The notes beneath the pieces are model-generated. The model was not told the origin of the DNA. It saw only the letters and a list, made by a program, of their open reading frames with translations, and did not search any database. From the NCBI GenBank assembly GCA_945607605.1, contig CALYZE010000021.1:1-37313 (forward strand): a stretch of 37,313 nt of DNA, read 5' to 3'. Shown here piece after piece: positions 26,217 through 33,999 of this stretch. This DNA is from an uncultured Bacteroides sp. (GTDB lineage Bacteria > Bacteroidota > Bacteroidia > Bacteroidales > Bacteroidaceae). Position 1 is the first letter of the stretch. The number at the start of each line of letters is the position of its first letter. Both the position numbers and the translations under genes were made by a program.

Positions 26217-27680
26217 ATGAAAAGAATAGTTATATATATGATGATTGCGGGGTGGCTGCTCGCTTGCAGCGATCCGGTGACTACTCCGGAACCTGTGGAT
26301 GAATGGCCGACTATGTATCCCGACTATGCAGGTGTGACAATTCCTGCAACCATTGCTCCCATGAATTTCAACTGTATCGGGAAAGAGTATGAGCGAGTGG
26401 ATGTGATGATAACTGGTGGGAAAACCGGAAAAGTTCATGTAAATGATAAAATCATATCTTTTCCACAGAATGATTGGCGTAAACTTTTGGAAGCGAACAA
26501 GGGGGACAGTCTTTTATTTACGGTCTGCCTCAAAACAGATGGTAAATGGATTCAATATCGTTCTTTTTCAATGTACGTTAGTCCTTATCCTATAGATTAC
26601 GGAGTAGTTTATCGCAAGATTGCGCCGGGATATGAGGTCTATAGCAAGATGGGTATTTATGAACGCGACCTTTCTTCTTTCAACGAGCGTGCTCTATTGG
26701 AGAATACGATGGTCCCAGGTATGTGTCTGAATTGTCATGCTTTCAATAAGACCCGCTCGAATGAGTTGAGTTTGCATATTCGTGGAAAGAATGGTGGTAC
26801 TTTGATGCAGATTAACGGAGAACGGGAAATGTTGGATACGAAAACGGATTCTACGCTCTCGGCAGGCGTCTATCCTTATTGGCATCCGAGCGGAAAGTAT
26901 ATCGCCTATTCGGTTAATGATACGCGTCAATCTTTTCATTCAGTGAAGGATGAGCGAGTAGAGGTTTTCGATTTGAAGTCGGATATCATCGTTTATCAAC
27001 CTGAGACACACGAATTATTGCTTTCACCTTTACTGCAGAAAAAGGAGGTTCTCGAGACATTTCCGGTATTCTCATCAGATGGATGTAAATTATATTTCTG
27101 TGCTGCGGAAGTCAAGTCGATACCGGCAGAGTATAAGGAAATTCGTTATAGCTTGTGCAGTATCGATTTTAATCCGCTTGATGGAACGTTTGGTGAGCGA
27201 ATAGATACATTGGTCAATGCGGAAACTATGGGAAAAAGTATCTCTTTCCCAAGACCTTCGTACGACGGAAGGTATATCATGTTTACCTTGTCAGATTATG
27301 GAAACTTTTCGATTTGGCACAAGGAAGCTGATTTGTGGCTATTGAATCTGCAAGATGGTAGCATGCGTCCAATGGAAGAAGTGAACAGTGAGGATACAGA
27401 AAGCTTTCACAATTGGAGCAGTAATTCTCGCTGGTTTGTTTTTAGTAGCCGTAGAGGCGATGGGCTTTACACACGTCTGTATTTGGCAAGCATAAATGAA
27501 AACGGCATAGTAGGAAAGCCCTTCCTATTGCCTCAAAAAAATCCTTTGGAGTATTATGACCGGTTGATTTATTCGTATAACGTTCCGGAGTTCGTGAGCG
27601 AACCGATTAAACTGGAAGGTTGGAAAGTAGAGCGGGATATCGTTGCAAAAAAACGGACTCGAGTAAGGGTGAGAGACTAA
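26217..27680 (+). CDS. CxxCH heme-c-type TolB/PD40 beta-propeller lipoprotein (copy B)
   Basis: This 487-residue lipoprotein (lipobox LLAC, C17) is paralogous to the one at 22844-24313 over its whole length. It has the same mature start, YPDYAGVTIPATIAPMNF. The heme-c-type motif CLNCH is at 170-174, followed by LHIRGKNGGTL, and the propeller blades are the same (YWHPSGKYIAYSVN, TFPVFSSDGCKLYF, PRPSYDGRYIMFTLSDYGNF, FHNWSSNSRWFVFSSRRGDG). The two copies have diverged in surface loops but keep CxxCH and the HxRG that follows, so these are probably functional. It is the last gene of the operon and points at the tRNA gene on the other strand. Its role is unknown; attached heme would require cytochrome c maturation in the periplasm. 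Confidence 0.85.
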   Translation: MKRIVIYMMIAGWLLACSDPVTTPEPVDEWPTMYPDYAGVTIPATIAPMNFNCIGKEYERVDVMITGGKTGKVHVNDKIISFPQNDWRKLLEANKGDSLLFTVCLKTDGKWIQYRSFSMYVSPYPIDYGVVYRKIAPGYEVYSKMGIYERDLSSFNERALLENTMVPGMCLNCHAFNKTRSNELSLHIRGKNGGTLMQINGEREMLDTKTDSTLSAGVYPYWHPSGKYIAYSVNDTRQSFHSVKDERVEVFDLKSDIIVYQPETHELLLSPLLQKKEVLETFPVFSSDGCKLYFCAAEVKSIPAEYKEIRYSLCSIDFNPLDGTFGERIDTLVNAETMGKSISFPRPSYDGRYIMFTLSDYGNFSIWHKEADLWLLNLQDGSMRPMEEVNSEDTESFHNWSSNSRWFVFSSRRGDGLYTRLYLASINENGIVGKPFLLPQKNPLEYYDRLIYSYNVPEFVSEPIKLEGWKVERDIVAKKRTRVRVRD

Positions 27681-27748
27681 TGCATAAAAAAAAGACAACC
27701 AAGAGTGGAAGCCTCCTAATTGCCTAATTCTAAAATCTTTCGACTTTG

Positions 27749-27822
27749 TAGCGGGACCCGGGTATGATCCGGGGACCTCATGATTATGAATCATGCGCTC
27801 TAACCAGCTGAGCTATCCCGCC
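27749..27822 (-). tRNA. tRNA-Met (anticodon CAT)
   Basis: A full cloverleaf can be drawn on the minus strand. The acceptor stem is GGCGGGA with TCCCGCT (the first pair is G-T), with T8 and A9. The D stem is GCTC/GAGC with loop AGCTGGTTA. The anticodon stem CATGA/TCATG has loop TTCATAA, a 5-base variable loop AGGTC follows, and the T stem is CCCGG/CCGGG, then discriminator A. CCA is not encoded. The anticodon stem lacks the three G-C pairs of initiator tRNA, so this is the elongator, or possibly tRNA-Ile with modified CAT. The T loop reads ATCATAC instead of the usual TTCRANN. Confidence 0.93.
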
Positions 27823-27843
27823 ATCATTTCTAGATTGCGGGTG

Positions 27844-27873
27844 CAAAGATATAGCTTTTTTTTAACTGCCAAA
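27844..27873 (-). promoter_or_regulatory. promoter of the tRNA-Met gene
   Basis: On the minus strand a TTTG at 27870-27873 is followed after 18 bases by TATCTTTG (27844-27851). This is a full Bacteroides -33/-7 promoter, 21 bases upstream of the tRNA 5' end. It is the best-formed promoter in the window besides that of dnaX. Confidence 0.75.
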
Positions 27874-28044
27874 ACTTTTAGAATAGTTTTTTTGATGTTT
27901 GGATTGTTGGTATTTGTAGAAGCCGTGAAAATAGAATAATTGTATTTTGAGATTTGTATAACATTATCAATGGGTTATGATGGCTGTAAAAGGCTTATCT
28001 AAATTAATTTAATGAATTATTTTTTCTAATTAGAAAAAAGTATT

Positions 28045-28052
28045 TATCTTGG
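28045..28052 (+). promoter_or_regulatory. possible -7 box for the START-like gene
   Basis: TATCTTGG differs from TAnnTTTG at one position and lies 26 bases before the ATG, the spacing seen at several other genes here. The remainder of 27874-28078 is AT-rich with no gene. Confidence 0.35.
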
Positions 28053-28078
28053 CAACGCATATAAAAGCAAAATAAACT

Positions 28079-28465
28079 ATGGACAGAAAAAAAGTACATT
28101 TAGAATTTCTCTTGAATGCGACTTCTAAAAGTATTCTTTGGACAGCAATAAGTACCCCTAACGGTTTGGAGGGCTGGTTTGCTGACAGGGTGCAATCTGA
28201 CGATAAGATCGTCACCTTCTTTTGGGGCAAGGCCGAAAAGCGCGGTGCAGAGATTATTGCCATGCGAGCCTATTCCTTTATACGTTTCCGTTGGTTGGAT
28301 GATGAAAATCCTCGCGAGTATTTTGAATTAAAAATGACAAATAGTGAACTTACTAATGATTTTGTATTGGAAATTACTGATTTCACTGATGCAGACGAAG
28401 TTGTCGATTTGCGTGAATTATGGGAGTCGCAGGTCGATACTCTACGTAGAACGTGTGGTTTTTAG
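28079..28465 (+). CDS. START-like domain protein
   Basis: This is a 128-residue cytoplasmic protein with no signal peptide or membrane segment. The pattern KVHLEFLLNATSKSILWTAI, then STPNGLEGWFAD, FFWGKAEKRGAEIIAM, YSFIRFRWLDD and a C-terminal helix LRELWESQVDTLRRTCGF is that of the small START/AHSA1-like proteins conserved in Bacteroidales. They have a hydrophobic cavity, but no ligand is assigned. The gene stands alone, with its own promoter and with a separate promoter for the downstream permease 43 bases after its stop. Confidence 0.82.
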   Translation: MDRKKVHLEFLLNATSKSILWTAISTPNGLEGWFADRVQSDDKIVTFFWGKAEKRGAEIIAMRAYSFIRFRWLDDENPREYFELKMTNSELTNDFVLEITDFTDADEVVDLRELWESQVDTLRRTCGF

Positions 28466-28507
28466 TTAACTTTCAATTAAAAATTTTACGTACTCCCTTT
28501 TTTATGC

Positions 28508-28515
28508 TACTTTTG
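28508..28515 (+). promoter_or_regulatory. Bacteroides -7 box for the LptF/G-type gene
   Basis: TACTTTTG is an exact TAnnTTTG match. It overlaps an in-frame GTG at 28515, which rules that codon out as the start and supports the ATG at 28542, 26 bases downstream. Confidence 0.6.
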
Positions 28516-28541
28516 TGTCCTTATTGCATGAAAAGAGTAAA

Positions 28542-30443
28542 ATGCTGCGCATAAAAAAGTTAGATATATTTATTCTAAAGAGCTTTTGCATGCTCTTTAT
28601 GGGCACTTTCTTCATCTGCCTCTTCATCTTCATGATGCAGTTTCTGTGGAAGTATGTAGATGAAATGGTTGGAAAAGGATTGGAGATGACTGTCCTAGCA
28701 CAGTTTTTCTTTTATTCGGCGTTGTCATTGGTTCCTGCCTCATTACCGCTGGCTATTCTGTTGGCTGCTCTTATCACTTTCGGAAACTTTGGTGAGCGTT
28801 TTGAACTGCTTGCTATGAAAGCTGCTGGTATTTCATTACTTAAAATCATGCGGCCGCTGATTGTTTTCATTTGTTTTATATGCTGTGTTTCCTTCTATTT
28901 TCAGAATGTGATTGGACCACAGGCCCAGACCAAATTATGGACTTTGTTGCTGTCTATGAAGCAAAAATCGCCGGAAGTGGACATTCCGGAAGGTGTGTTT
29001 TATGACGAGATAGACGGTTATAATCTTTATGTAAAGCATAAAAATCGTAATACGGGTATGCTTTATGATGTCTTGATCTATAATTTTGAAAAGGGATTTG
29101 AAAATGCACAGATTATCAAGGCTGATTCTGGCAGATTAGAGATGACGGCGGATAAACAACATTTATATTTACACTTGTTTAGCGGTGAGCAGTTTGAGAA
29201 TCTGAAATCTCAAAACATGAACCAGCAGAATGTTCCCTACCGTCGTGAAACCTTCCGAGAGAAACATGCAATCATTGAATTTAACTCAGACTTTAATATG
29301 ATGGACACCGGTATTATGAGTAACCAATCCAATAGTAAGGATATGAAGATGTTGCAGGCCGGTATCGATTCAATGACCATTCAAAATGACAGTGTGGGAC
29401 GAACTTACTATAAAGAAGCGATGTCTGGCACCTACAATGTCACGACTAGTCTGAGTAAAGAGGATACGATTAAGATTGAAAATGCTCGTTTGGGTGACTA
29501 TGATGTAGATAGCTTATTTCATGTTGCCACATTAATGCAGAAACAAAAAATAATCTCTGGTGCGGTGAGTCGCGCAGAAAGTGCCGGAAGCGATTGGAGC
29601 TTTAAGGGGTTTAATATCTCTCAAACCGATACCAGTCTTCGTCGCCACATGACTTCCTGGCATGAAAAGTTAACGCTTTCATTGGCATGTCTTATCTTCT
29701 TTTTTATAGGGGCTCCACTTGGAGGGATTATCCGTAAAGGCGGTTTGGGTATGCCGGTGGTTGTATCTGTTTTGATATTCATTATTTACTATATTATCAA
29801 TAATACGGGATATAAAATGGCTCGTGATGGAAAGTGGATTGTTTGGATGGGTATGTGGACCAGTACTGCAATCTTGGCCCCATTGGGAGCGTTTCTTACT
29901 TATAAATCCAATAATGACTCCGTGGTGTTGAATGCAGATGCCTATGTGAATTGGATCAAAAAGTTCATAGGGATTCGAAGTGTTCGTCACATGTTCCGCA
30001 AGGAGGTCATCATTCATGATCCGGAATATACCCGTCTTCCCGGAGATTTACGAACCTTATCTGAGGACTGTCGCATATATGCGGAAAAGAAGGCGTTAAG
30101 GCGTGCCCCCAATTACTTCAAATTGTGGATGAGCGGTACGCAAGACCTTGAGATAGTGGATATCAATGAACGTATGGAGGGTTTGATTGAAGAAATGTCT
30201 AATACGAAATCTATTCCACTGTTAATGGCGCTGAATAACTATCCCATCATTGCCGTTCATGCACATGTACGGCCCTTTCATAACTATTGGTTGAGTCTGC
30301 TTTGCGGGCTTGTTGTCCCAATCGGAATGTTTTTTTATTTCCGTATCTGGGCTTTTCGAATTCGTTTGAATAAAGATATGGAACGAATCATTCGAAATAA
30401 TGGGGAGATAGTCAAAATTATAGAAACCAATCAGAATATATAA
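28542..30443 (+). CDS. LptF/LptG-family permease (YjgP/YjgQ)
   Basis: This 633-residue inner membrane protein belongs to the lipopolysaccharide export permease family, which works with the LptB ATPase to pull LPS out of the inner membrane. The N-terminal membrane domain holds the family motif [26 protein letters not shown], split between cytoplasmic coupling helix and TM3. A periplasmic beta-jellyroll-like region (about 145-370) is followed by three more membrane segments ([61 protein letters not shown]). A C-terminal extension of about 150 residues, with a further membrane segment near residue 600, goes beyond the approximately 360 residues of the E. coli proteins. I recall such long forms from Bacteroides. 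The GTG at 28515 overlaps the promoter, so the ATG at 28542 is chosen. It lies 14 bp upstream of ribBA. Confidence 0.92.
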   Translation: MLRIKKLDIFILKSFCMLFMGTFFICLFIFMMQFLWKYVDEMVGKGLEMTVLAQFFFYSALSLVPASLPLAILLAALITFGNFGERFELLAMKAAGISLLKIMRPLIVFICFICCVSFYFQNVIGPQAQTKLWTLLLSMKQKSPEVDIPEGVFYDEIDGYNLYVKHKNRNTGMLYDVLIYNFEKGFENAQIIKADSGRLEMTADKQHLYLHLFSGEQFENLKSQNMNQQNVPYRRETFREKHAIIEFNSDFNMMDTGIMSNQSNSKDMKMLQAGIDSMTIQNDSVGRTYYKEAMSGTYNVTTSLSKEDTIKIENARLGDYDVDSLFHVATLMQKQKIISGAVSRAESAGSDWSFKGFNISQTDTSLRRHMTSWHEKLTLSLACLIFFFIGAPLGGIIRKGGLGMPVVVSVLIFIIYYIINNTGYKMARDGKWIVWMGMWTSTAILAPLGAFLTYKSNNDSVVLNADAYVNWIKKFIGIRSVRHMFRKEVIIHDPEYTRLPGDLRTLSEDCRIYAEKKALRRAPNYFKLWMSGTQDLEIVDINERMEGLIEEMSNTKSIPLLMALNNYPIIAVHAHVRPFHNYWLSLLCGLVVPIGMFFYFRIWAFRIRLNKDMERIIRNNGEIVKIIETNQNI

Positions 30444-30457
30444 AAACAGGATATAAT

Positions 30458-31672
30458 ATGGAAAATGTTAAGTTAAGTACAATAGAAGAAGCTATTGAGG
30501 ACTTTAAGGCTGGTAATTTTGTGATTGTGGTTGACGATGAAGACCGTGAAAACGAAGGCGATTTGATTATTGCTGCCGAGAAGATTACACCTGAAAAGGT
30601 TAACTTCATGTTGAAACATGCACGTGGTGTGCTTTGTGCACCTATTACGGTTTCACGTTGTAAAGAACTTGATTTACCCCACCAAGTATCGGATAATACT
30701 TCCGTACTAGGTACTCCTTTCACTGTAACCATTGATAAACTGGAGGGCTGTTCTACCGGTGTTTCAGCAGCTGATCGTGCTGCAACTATACAAGCATTGG
30801 CCGATCCCACTTCTACTCCGGGCACCTTTGGCCGTCCAGGACACATCAATCCGCTGTATGCTCAAGAAAAGGGCGTGTTGCGACGTGCAGGGCATACAGA
30901 GGCTGCTATTGACATGGCGCGCCTGGCAGGGTTATATCCGGCAGGTGCATTAATGGAAATAATGAACGAGGATGGTAGCATGGCGCGTCTGCCCGAATTA
31001 CACAAGATGGCTGAGAAATTTAATTTGAAGTTGATTTCTATCCGCGATTTGATTGCATATCGTCTAAAACAAGAGTCTATTGTAGAGCAAGGCGTGGAGG
31101 TAGATATGCCTACAGAGCATGGTCACTTCCGTTTGATTCCTTTCCGTCAAAAATCCAATGGTTTGGAACATGTGGCTTTATTTAAAGGAACTTGGGCACC
31201 GGATGAACCGATCTTGGTACGCGTGCATTCTTCTTGTGCAACAGGTGATATTTTCGGTTCCAAGCGTTGCGACTGTGGTGATCAATTGCACAAAGCAATG
31301 GCAATGATAGAGAAAGCTGAGAAGGGTGTAGTTGTTTACTTGAATCAAGAAGGACGTGGCATCGGTTTGATGGAGAAAATGAGAGCTTATAAATTACAAG
31401 AAAATGGACTAGATACGGTAGATGCTAATGTTTGCCTAGGTCATCTGGTTGATGAACGTGATTATGGTGTAGGTGCTCAAATCCTTCGCGAAATCGGTGT
31501 GCATAAGATGCGACTGATGACAAATAATCCTGTAAAACGCGTTGGCTTAGAGGCTTATGGATTGGAAATTACTGAAAACGTACCTATTGAGTCTATCCCA
31601 AATAAGTATAATGAGCGTTATCTACGTACAAAGAAAGAACGTATGGGACATAATCTTCATTTTAATAAGTAA
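30458..31672 (+). CDS. ribBA: bifunctional 3,4-dihydroxy-2-butanone-4-phosphate synthase / GTP cyclohydrolase II
   Basis: This 404-residue cytoplasmic enzyme supplies both precursors of riboflavin. The RibB half (1-200) makes dihydroxybutanone phosphate from ribulose 5-phosphate and shows [38 protein letters not shown] and [16 protein letters not shown]. The RibA half (from about 205) opens the GTP ring and carries the zinc cysteines in [20 protein letters not shown] and the catalytic segment [20 protein letters not shown]. All key motifs are intact. It follows the permease gene by 14 bp and may share its transcript. No FMN riboswitch is seen upstream. Confidence 0.97.
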   Translation: MENVKLSTIEEAIEDFKAGNFVIVVDDEDRENEGDLIIAAEKITPEKVNFMLKHARGVLCAPITVSRCKELDLPHQVSDNTSVLGTPFTVTIDKLEGCSTGVSAADRAATIQALADPTSTPGTFGRPGHINPLYAQEKGVLRRAGHTEAAIDMARLAGLYPAGALMEIMNEDGSMARLPELHKMAEKFNLKLISIRDLIAYRLKQESIVEQGVEVDMPTEHGHFRLIPFRQKSNGLEHVALFKGTWAPDEPILVRVHSSCATGDIFGSKRCDCGDQLHKAMAMIEKAEKGVVVYLNQEGRGIGLMEKMRAYKLQENGLDTVDANVCLGHLVDERDYGVGAQILREIGVHKMRLMTNNPVKRVGLEAYGLEITENVPIESIPNKYNERYLRTKKERMGHNLHFNK

Positions 31673-31755
31673 ACTATCCTTTTTGCTTTCATATTTCAAA
31701 GAAAATCGTTTATTTTGCAGCCGAATTTGCATAACAACCATTAATCAGAAACAAA

Positions 31756-32949
31756 ATGAATCAATTATCAGATCGCTTGAACAGTTTGTCGCCCTCTGCG
31801 ACACTGGCTATGTCCCAAAAAAGCGGTGAGCTGAAGGCTCAAGGTGTAGATGTTATTAACTTGAGTGTGGGCGAACCTGACTTCAATACCCCCGACCACA
31901 TTAAAGAGGCTGCAAAAAAGGCGGTAGATGATAACTTTTCGCGTTACTCTCCAGTTCCGGGTTATCCGGCTTTGCGCAACGCTATTGTGGAAAAATTAAA
32001 GAAAGAAAACAATCTGGAATATACTGCTGCGCAAATTTCTTGTGCCAACGGTGCGAAACAATCTGTTTGTAATGCGGTTTTAGTGTTGGTGAATCCGGGC
32101 GATGAAGTGATTGTACCTGCCCCCTATTGGGTAAGTTATCCTGAGATGGTGAAGTTGGCTGAGGGCACTCCGGTGATTGTTACTGCTGGTATTGAACAGG
32201 ATTTTAAAATTACTCCTGCACAGTTGGAAACTGCTATCACTCCGAAGACGAAAGCATTGATTCTTTGTTCTCCTTCCAATCCGACAGGCTCTGTATATAG
32301 CAAAGAGGAATTGACTGGGTTGGCAGCCGTATTAGCGAAACATCCGCAAATCATTGTAATAGCTGACGAGATTTATGAACACATCAATTATATTGGCAAA
32401 CATCAAAGCATTGCACAACTTCCCGGAATGAAGGAACGTACCGTGATTGTAAACGGTGTTTCCAAAGCTTATGCTATGACGGGCTGGCGCATCGGATTCC
32501 TTGCCGGACCGGAATGGATTGTGAAGGCTTGCAATAATTTGCAAGGTCAGTATACTTCAGGACCTTGTTCTGTATCGCAAAAGGCTGCTGAAGCTGCCTA
32601 TACAGGTTCACAAGCTCCTGTAGAAGAAATGCGTCAGGCTTTTGAACGTCGTCGTACTCTGATTGTAGAACTAGCTAAGGAGATTCCGGGGTTTGAAGTA
32701 AATGTACCTGAAGGTGCTTTCTATCTATTTCCAAAATGTAGCTCTTACTTTGGTAAATCTGCTGATGGTCATAAAATTAATGATTCTGATGATTTAGCTT
32801 TGTACTTGCTGGCAGTAGCACACGTAGCTTGTGTGGGTGGTGCTTCGTTCGGCGCTCCTGAATGTATTCGTATGAGTTATGCTACTAGTGATGAAAACAT
32901 TGTGGAGGCTATTCGCCGTATCAAAGAAGCATTAGCAAAACTAAATTAA
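31756..32949 (+). CDS. aspC: class I/II aminotransferase, aspartate aminotransferase type
   Basis: This 397-residue cytoplasmic PLP enzyme probably converts aspartate and 2-oxoglutarate to oxaloacetate and glutamate. Family motifs are INLSVGEPDFNTPDHI, RYSPVPGYPALRNAI, GAKQSVCNA, PAPYWVSYPEM, LCSPSNPTGSVYS, IADEIYEHI and VNGVSKAYAMTGWRIGFLAG with the PLP lysine K237; a C-terminal arginine lies in ECIRMSYATS. The length is normal for the thermophilic-type (Ib) aspartate aminotransferases. It is separated from ribBA by 83 bp. Some relatives also use aromatic amino acids or prephenate, so the exact substrate range is not fixed by sequence. Confidence 0.93.
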   Translation: MNQLSDRLNSLSPSATLAMSQKSGELKAQGVDVINLSVGEPDFNTPDHIKEAAKKAVDDNFSRYSPVPGYPALRNAIVEKLKKENNLEYTAAQISCANGAKQSVCNAVLVLVNPGDEVIVPAPYWVSYPEMVKLAEGTPVIVTAGIEQDFKITPAQLETAITPKTKALILCSPSNPTGSVYSKEELTGLAAVLAKHPQIIVIADEIYEHINYIGKHQSIAQLPGMKERTVIVNGVSKAYAMTGWRIGFLAGPEWIVKACNNLQGQYTSGPCSVSQKAAEAAYTGSQAPVEEMRQAFERRRTLIVELAKEIPGFEVNVPEGAFYLFPKCSSYFGKSADGHKINDSDDLALYLLAVAHVACVGGASFGAPECIRMSYATSDENIVEAIRRIKEALAKLN

Positions 32950-33016
32950 TAAGAGTATATCCACAAGAGGCTTTGTGTTAAAACTTCCTTGTAAGATATT
33001 CCTTAAAAGATAGAGT

Positions 33017-33050
33017 AGGAGGGCGTGTCAGTTGTGGCATGCCTTCTTTT
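33017..33050 (+). terminator. rho-independent terminator after the aminotransferase gene
   Basis: AGGAGGGCGTG (33017-33027) pairs with CATGCCTTCTT (33038-33048) in an 11-bp stem with three G-T pairs, a 10-base loop and a T run. It lies 68 bases after the stop codon. Confidence 0.75.
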
Positions 33051-33225
33051 CGTTAGATAGAAGCAGATTGTTCTGTGCAGCTATTTGGGAAGTGTGAGAC
33101 TTATGACTAATTCTCGCTAACTGTCACTGGCTTATCAGGCAGTAATCGTTTTTTAAGCTTATGCTGCTTTTGTTGTTTGCTCTGCATGGCAAAACTATCT
33201 GCTATGCAAGGAGGATTTAGAATAC

Positions 33226-33308
33226 AACTTTTGTTTCTAAGAACCAAAGTTCTGTTTGTATAAATAAAGCTTTTGGTTGTAAGAATGAAGCCTTCGTTTT
33301 AAGAAATA
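33226..33308. repeat. degenerate 20-22 bp tandem repeats
   Basis: About four imperfect units begin near 33226, 33246, 33266 and 33287, each following the pattern AAnnTTTTGTTTnTAAGAA. On the minus strand a reading frame through them shows a 7-residue period (FLKTKAS, FLQPKAL, FIQTELW, FLETKVV), which reflects the DNA repeat, not a real protein. They resemble the block at 19399-19445. The rest of the 618-base spacer 32950-33567 holds two terminators and no gene that I can support. Confidence 0.6.
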
Positions 33309-33519
33309 GTAGGGGCAAAGCTAATTGTTTATCGGCAAGGAAATATCTTTTCTCTGGTAGAGTTTTGGGAAGAAATGAGGGCAGATAGAGAATGGTAGTC
33401 AAGAACGGATAGATCTGAATGATGTTTATCCCAAATAACTGCTAGAGTCTTGTCTCGGATAATTAGGCTCTTCTCCTCTTTTTGTTAACTATATTTATTG
33501 TTTTGTCTCTAAAGAATAA

Positions 33520-33548
33520 AAGGCTCAGCTTCTTAGAAACCGAGCCTT
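33520..33548. terminator. terminator of the ferredoxin gene, probably bidirectional
   Basis: AAGGCTC (33520-33526) pairs with GAGCCTT (33542-33548). Read on the minus strand the stem is followed by TTTATTCTTT, 20 bases after the ferredoxin stop. Read on the plus strand it is followed by a T-rich run as well. Confidence 0.7.
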
Positions 33549-33567
33549 CTTTTTCAAAAGGGATTTA

Positions 33568-33738
33568 TTATTCTCCCGGATGAATTGCTTCAGACGGACA
33601 AACATCTGCGCAAGTACCGCAGTCTGTACAAGTCTCAGGGTCGATAGAATAGATATCGCCTTCAGAGATAGCGCCTACCGGACACTCGTCGATGCAAGTG
33701 CCACAAGCAATACAATCGTCACTAATTACGTAAGCCAT
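33568..33738 (-). CDS. 2[4Fe-4S] bacterial-type ferredoxin
   Basis: This 56-residue cytoplasmic electron carrier was found by reading the minus strand directly. It starts MAYVISDDCIACGTC. Two complete cluster motifs are visible: CIACGTCIDECPVGAI (cysteines 9, 12, 15, 19) and CTDCGTCADVCPSEAI (cysteines 37, 40, 43, 47), with the usual Pro after each fourth Cys. The length is that of clostridial-type ferredoxins used by pyruvate:ferredoxin oxidoreductase and hydrogenases in anaerobes. Two consecutive stop codons end the frame, and a terminator follows. The gene is monocistronic with its own -7 box. Confidence 0.97.
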   Translation of the reverse strand: MAYVISDDCIACGTCIDECPVGAISEGDIYSIDPETCTDCGTCADVCPSEAIHPGE

Positions 33739-33778
33739 TTTCTTTTAGATTTTTAATTATTAGTACTAATTTGTTTGG

Positions 33779-33786
33779 CAAAAATA
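33779..33786 (-). promoter_or_regulatory. Bacteroides -7 box for the ferredoxin gene
   Basis: Read on the minus strand, TATTTTTG matches TAnnTTTG and lies 40 bases upstream of the ATG. No -33 element at good spacing is seen. Confidence 0.5.
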
Positions 33787-33999
33787 GCGGTTTTCTTTGT
33801 TAGTTGGTATCAATCTTAATTAAAAACGTTTAATTTGTATGTTGTCTAAATAAGTTTGGGTGGGAATAAAGCAGATAAAGGGGGTGATATAGCTTCTTTT
33901 TTAGAGAGGTTATTGTATCATAGAAAAGTGAATCTATTTGGAAGACAGTAAGTAATCTTTTGATTATCTGTAGGTAATAATGCTTTTACGGAAGTGGCT

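Noticed and set aside
27749-27822. tRNA gene as integration site for the accessory region to its left
   Set aside because: No integrase gene and no direct repeat of the tRNA 3' end were noticed on the left side. The genes there look like ordinary Bacteroides operons.
28515-28541. GTG at 28515 as the start of the LptF/G-type protein
   Set aside because: The codon overlaps a strong -7 box. The ATG at 28542 gives the expected N-terminus.
33217-33402. 61-codon minus-strand frame with a 7-residue repeat
   Set aside because: The repeat is that of the underlying DNA units. There is no promoter and no family match by eye.
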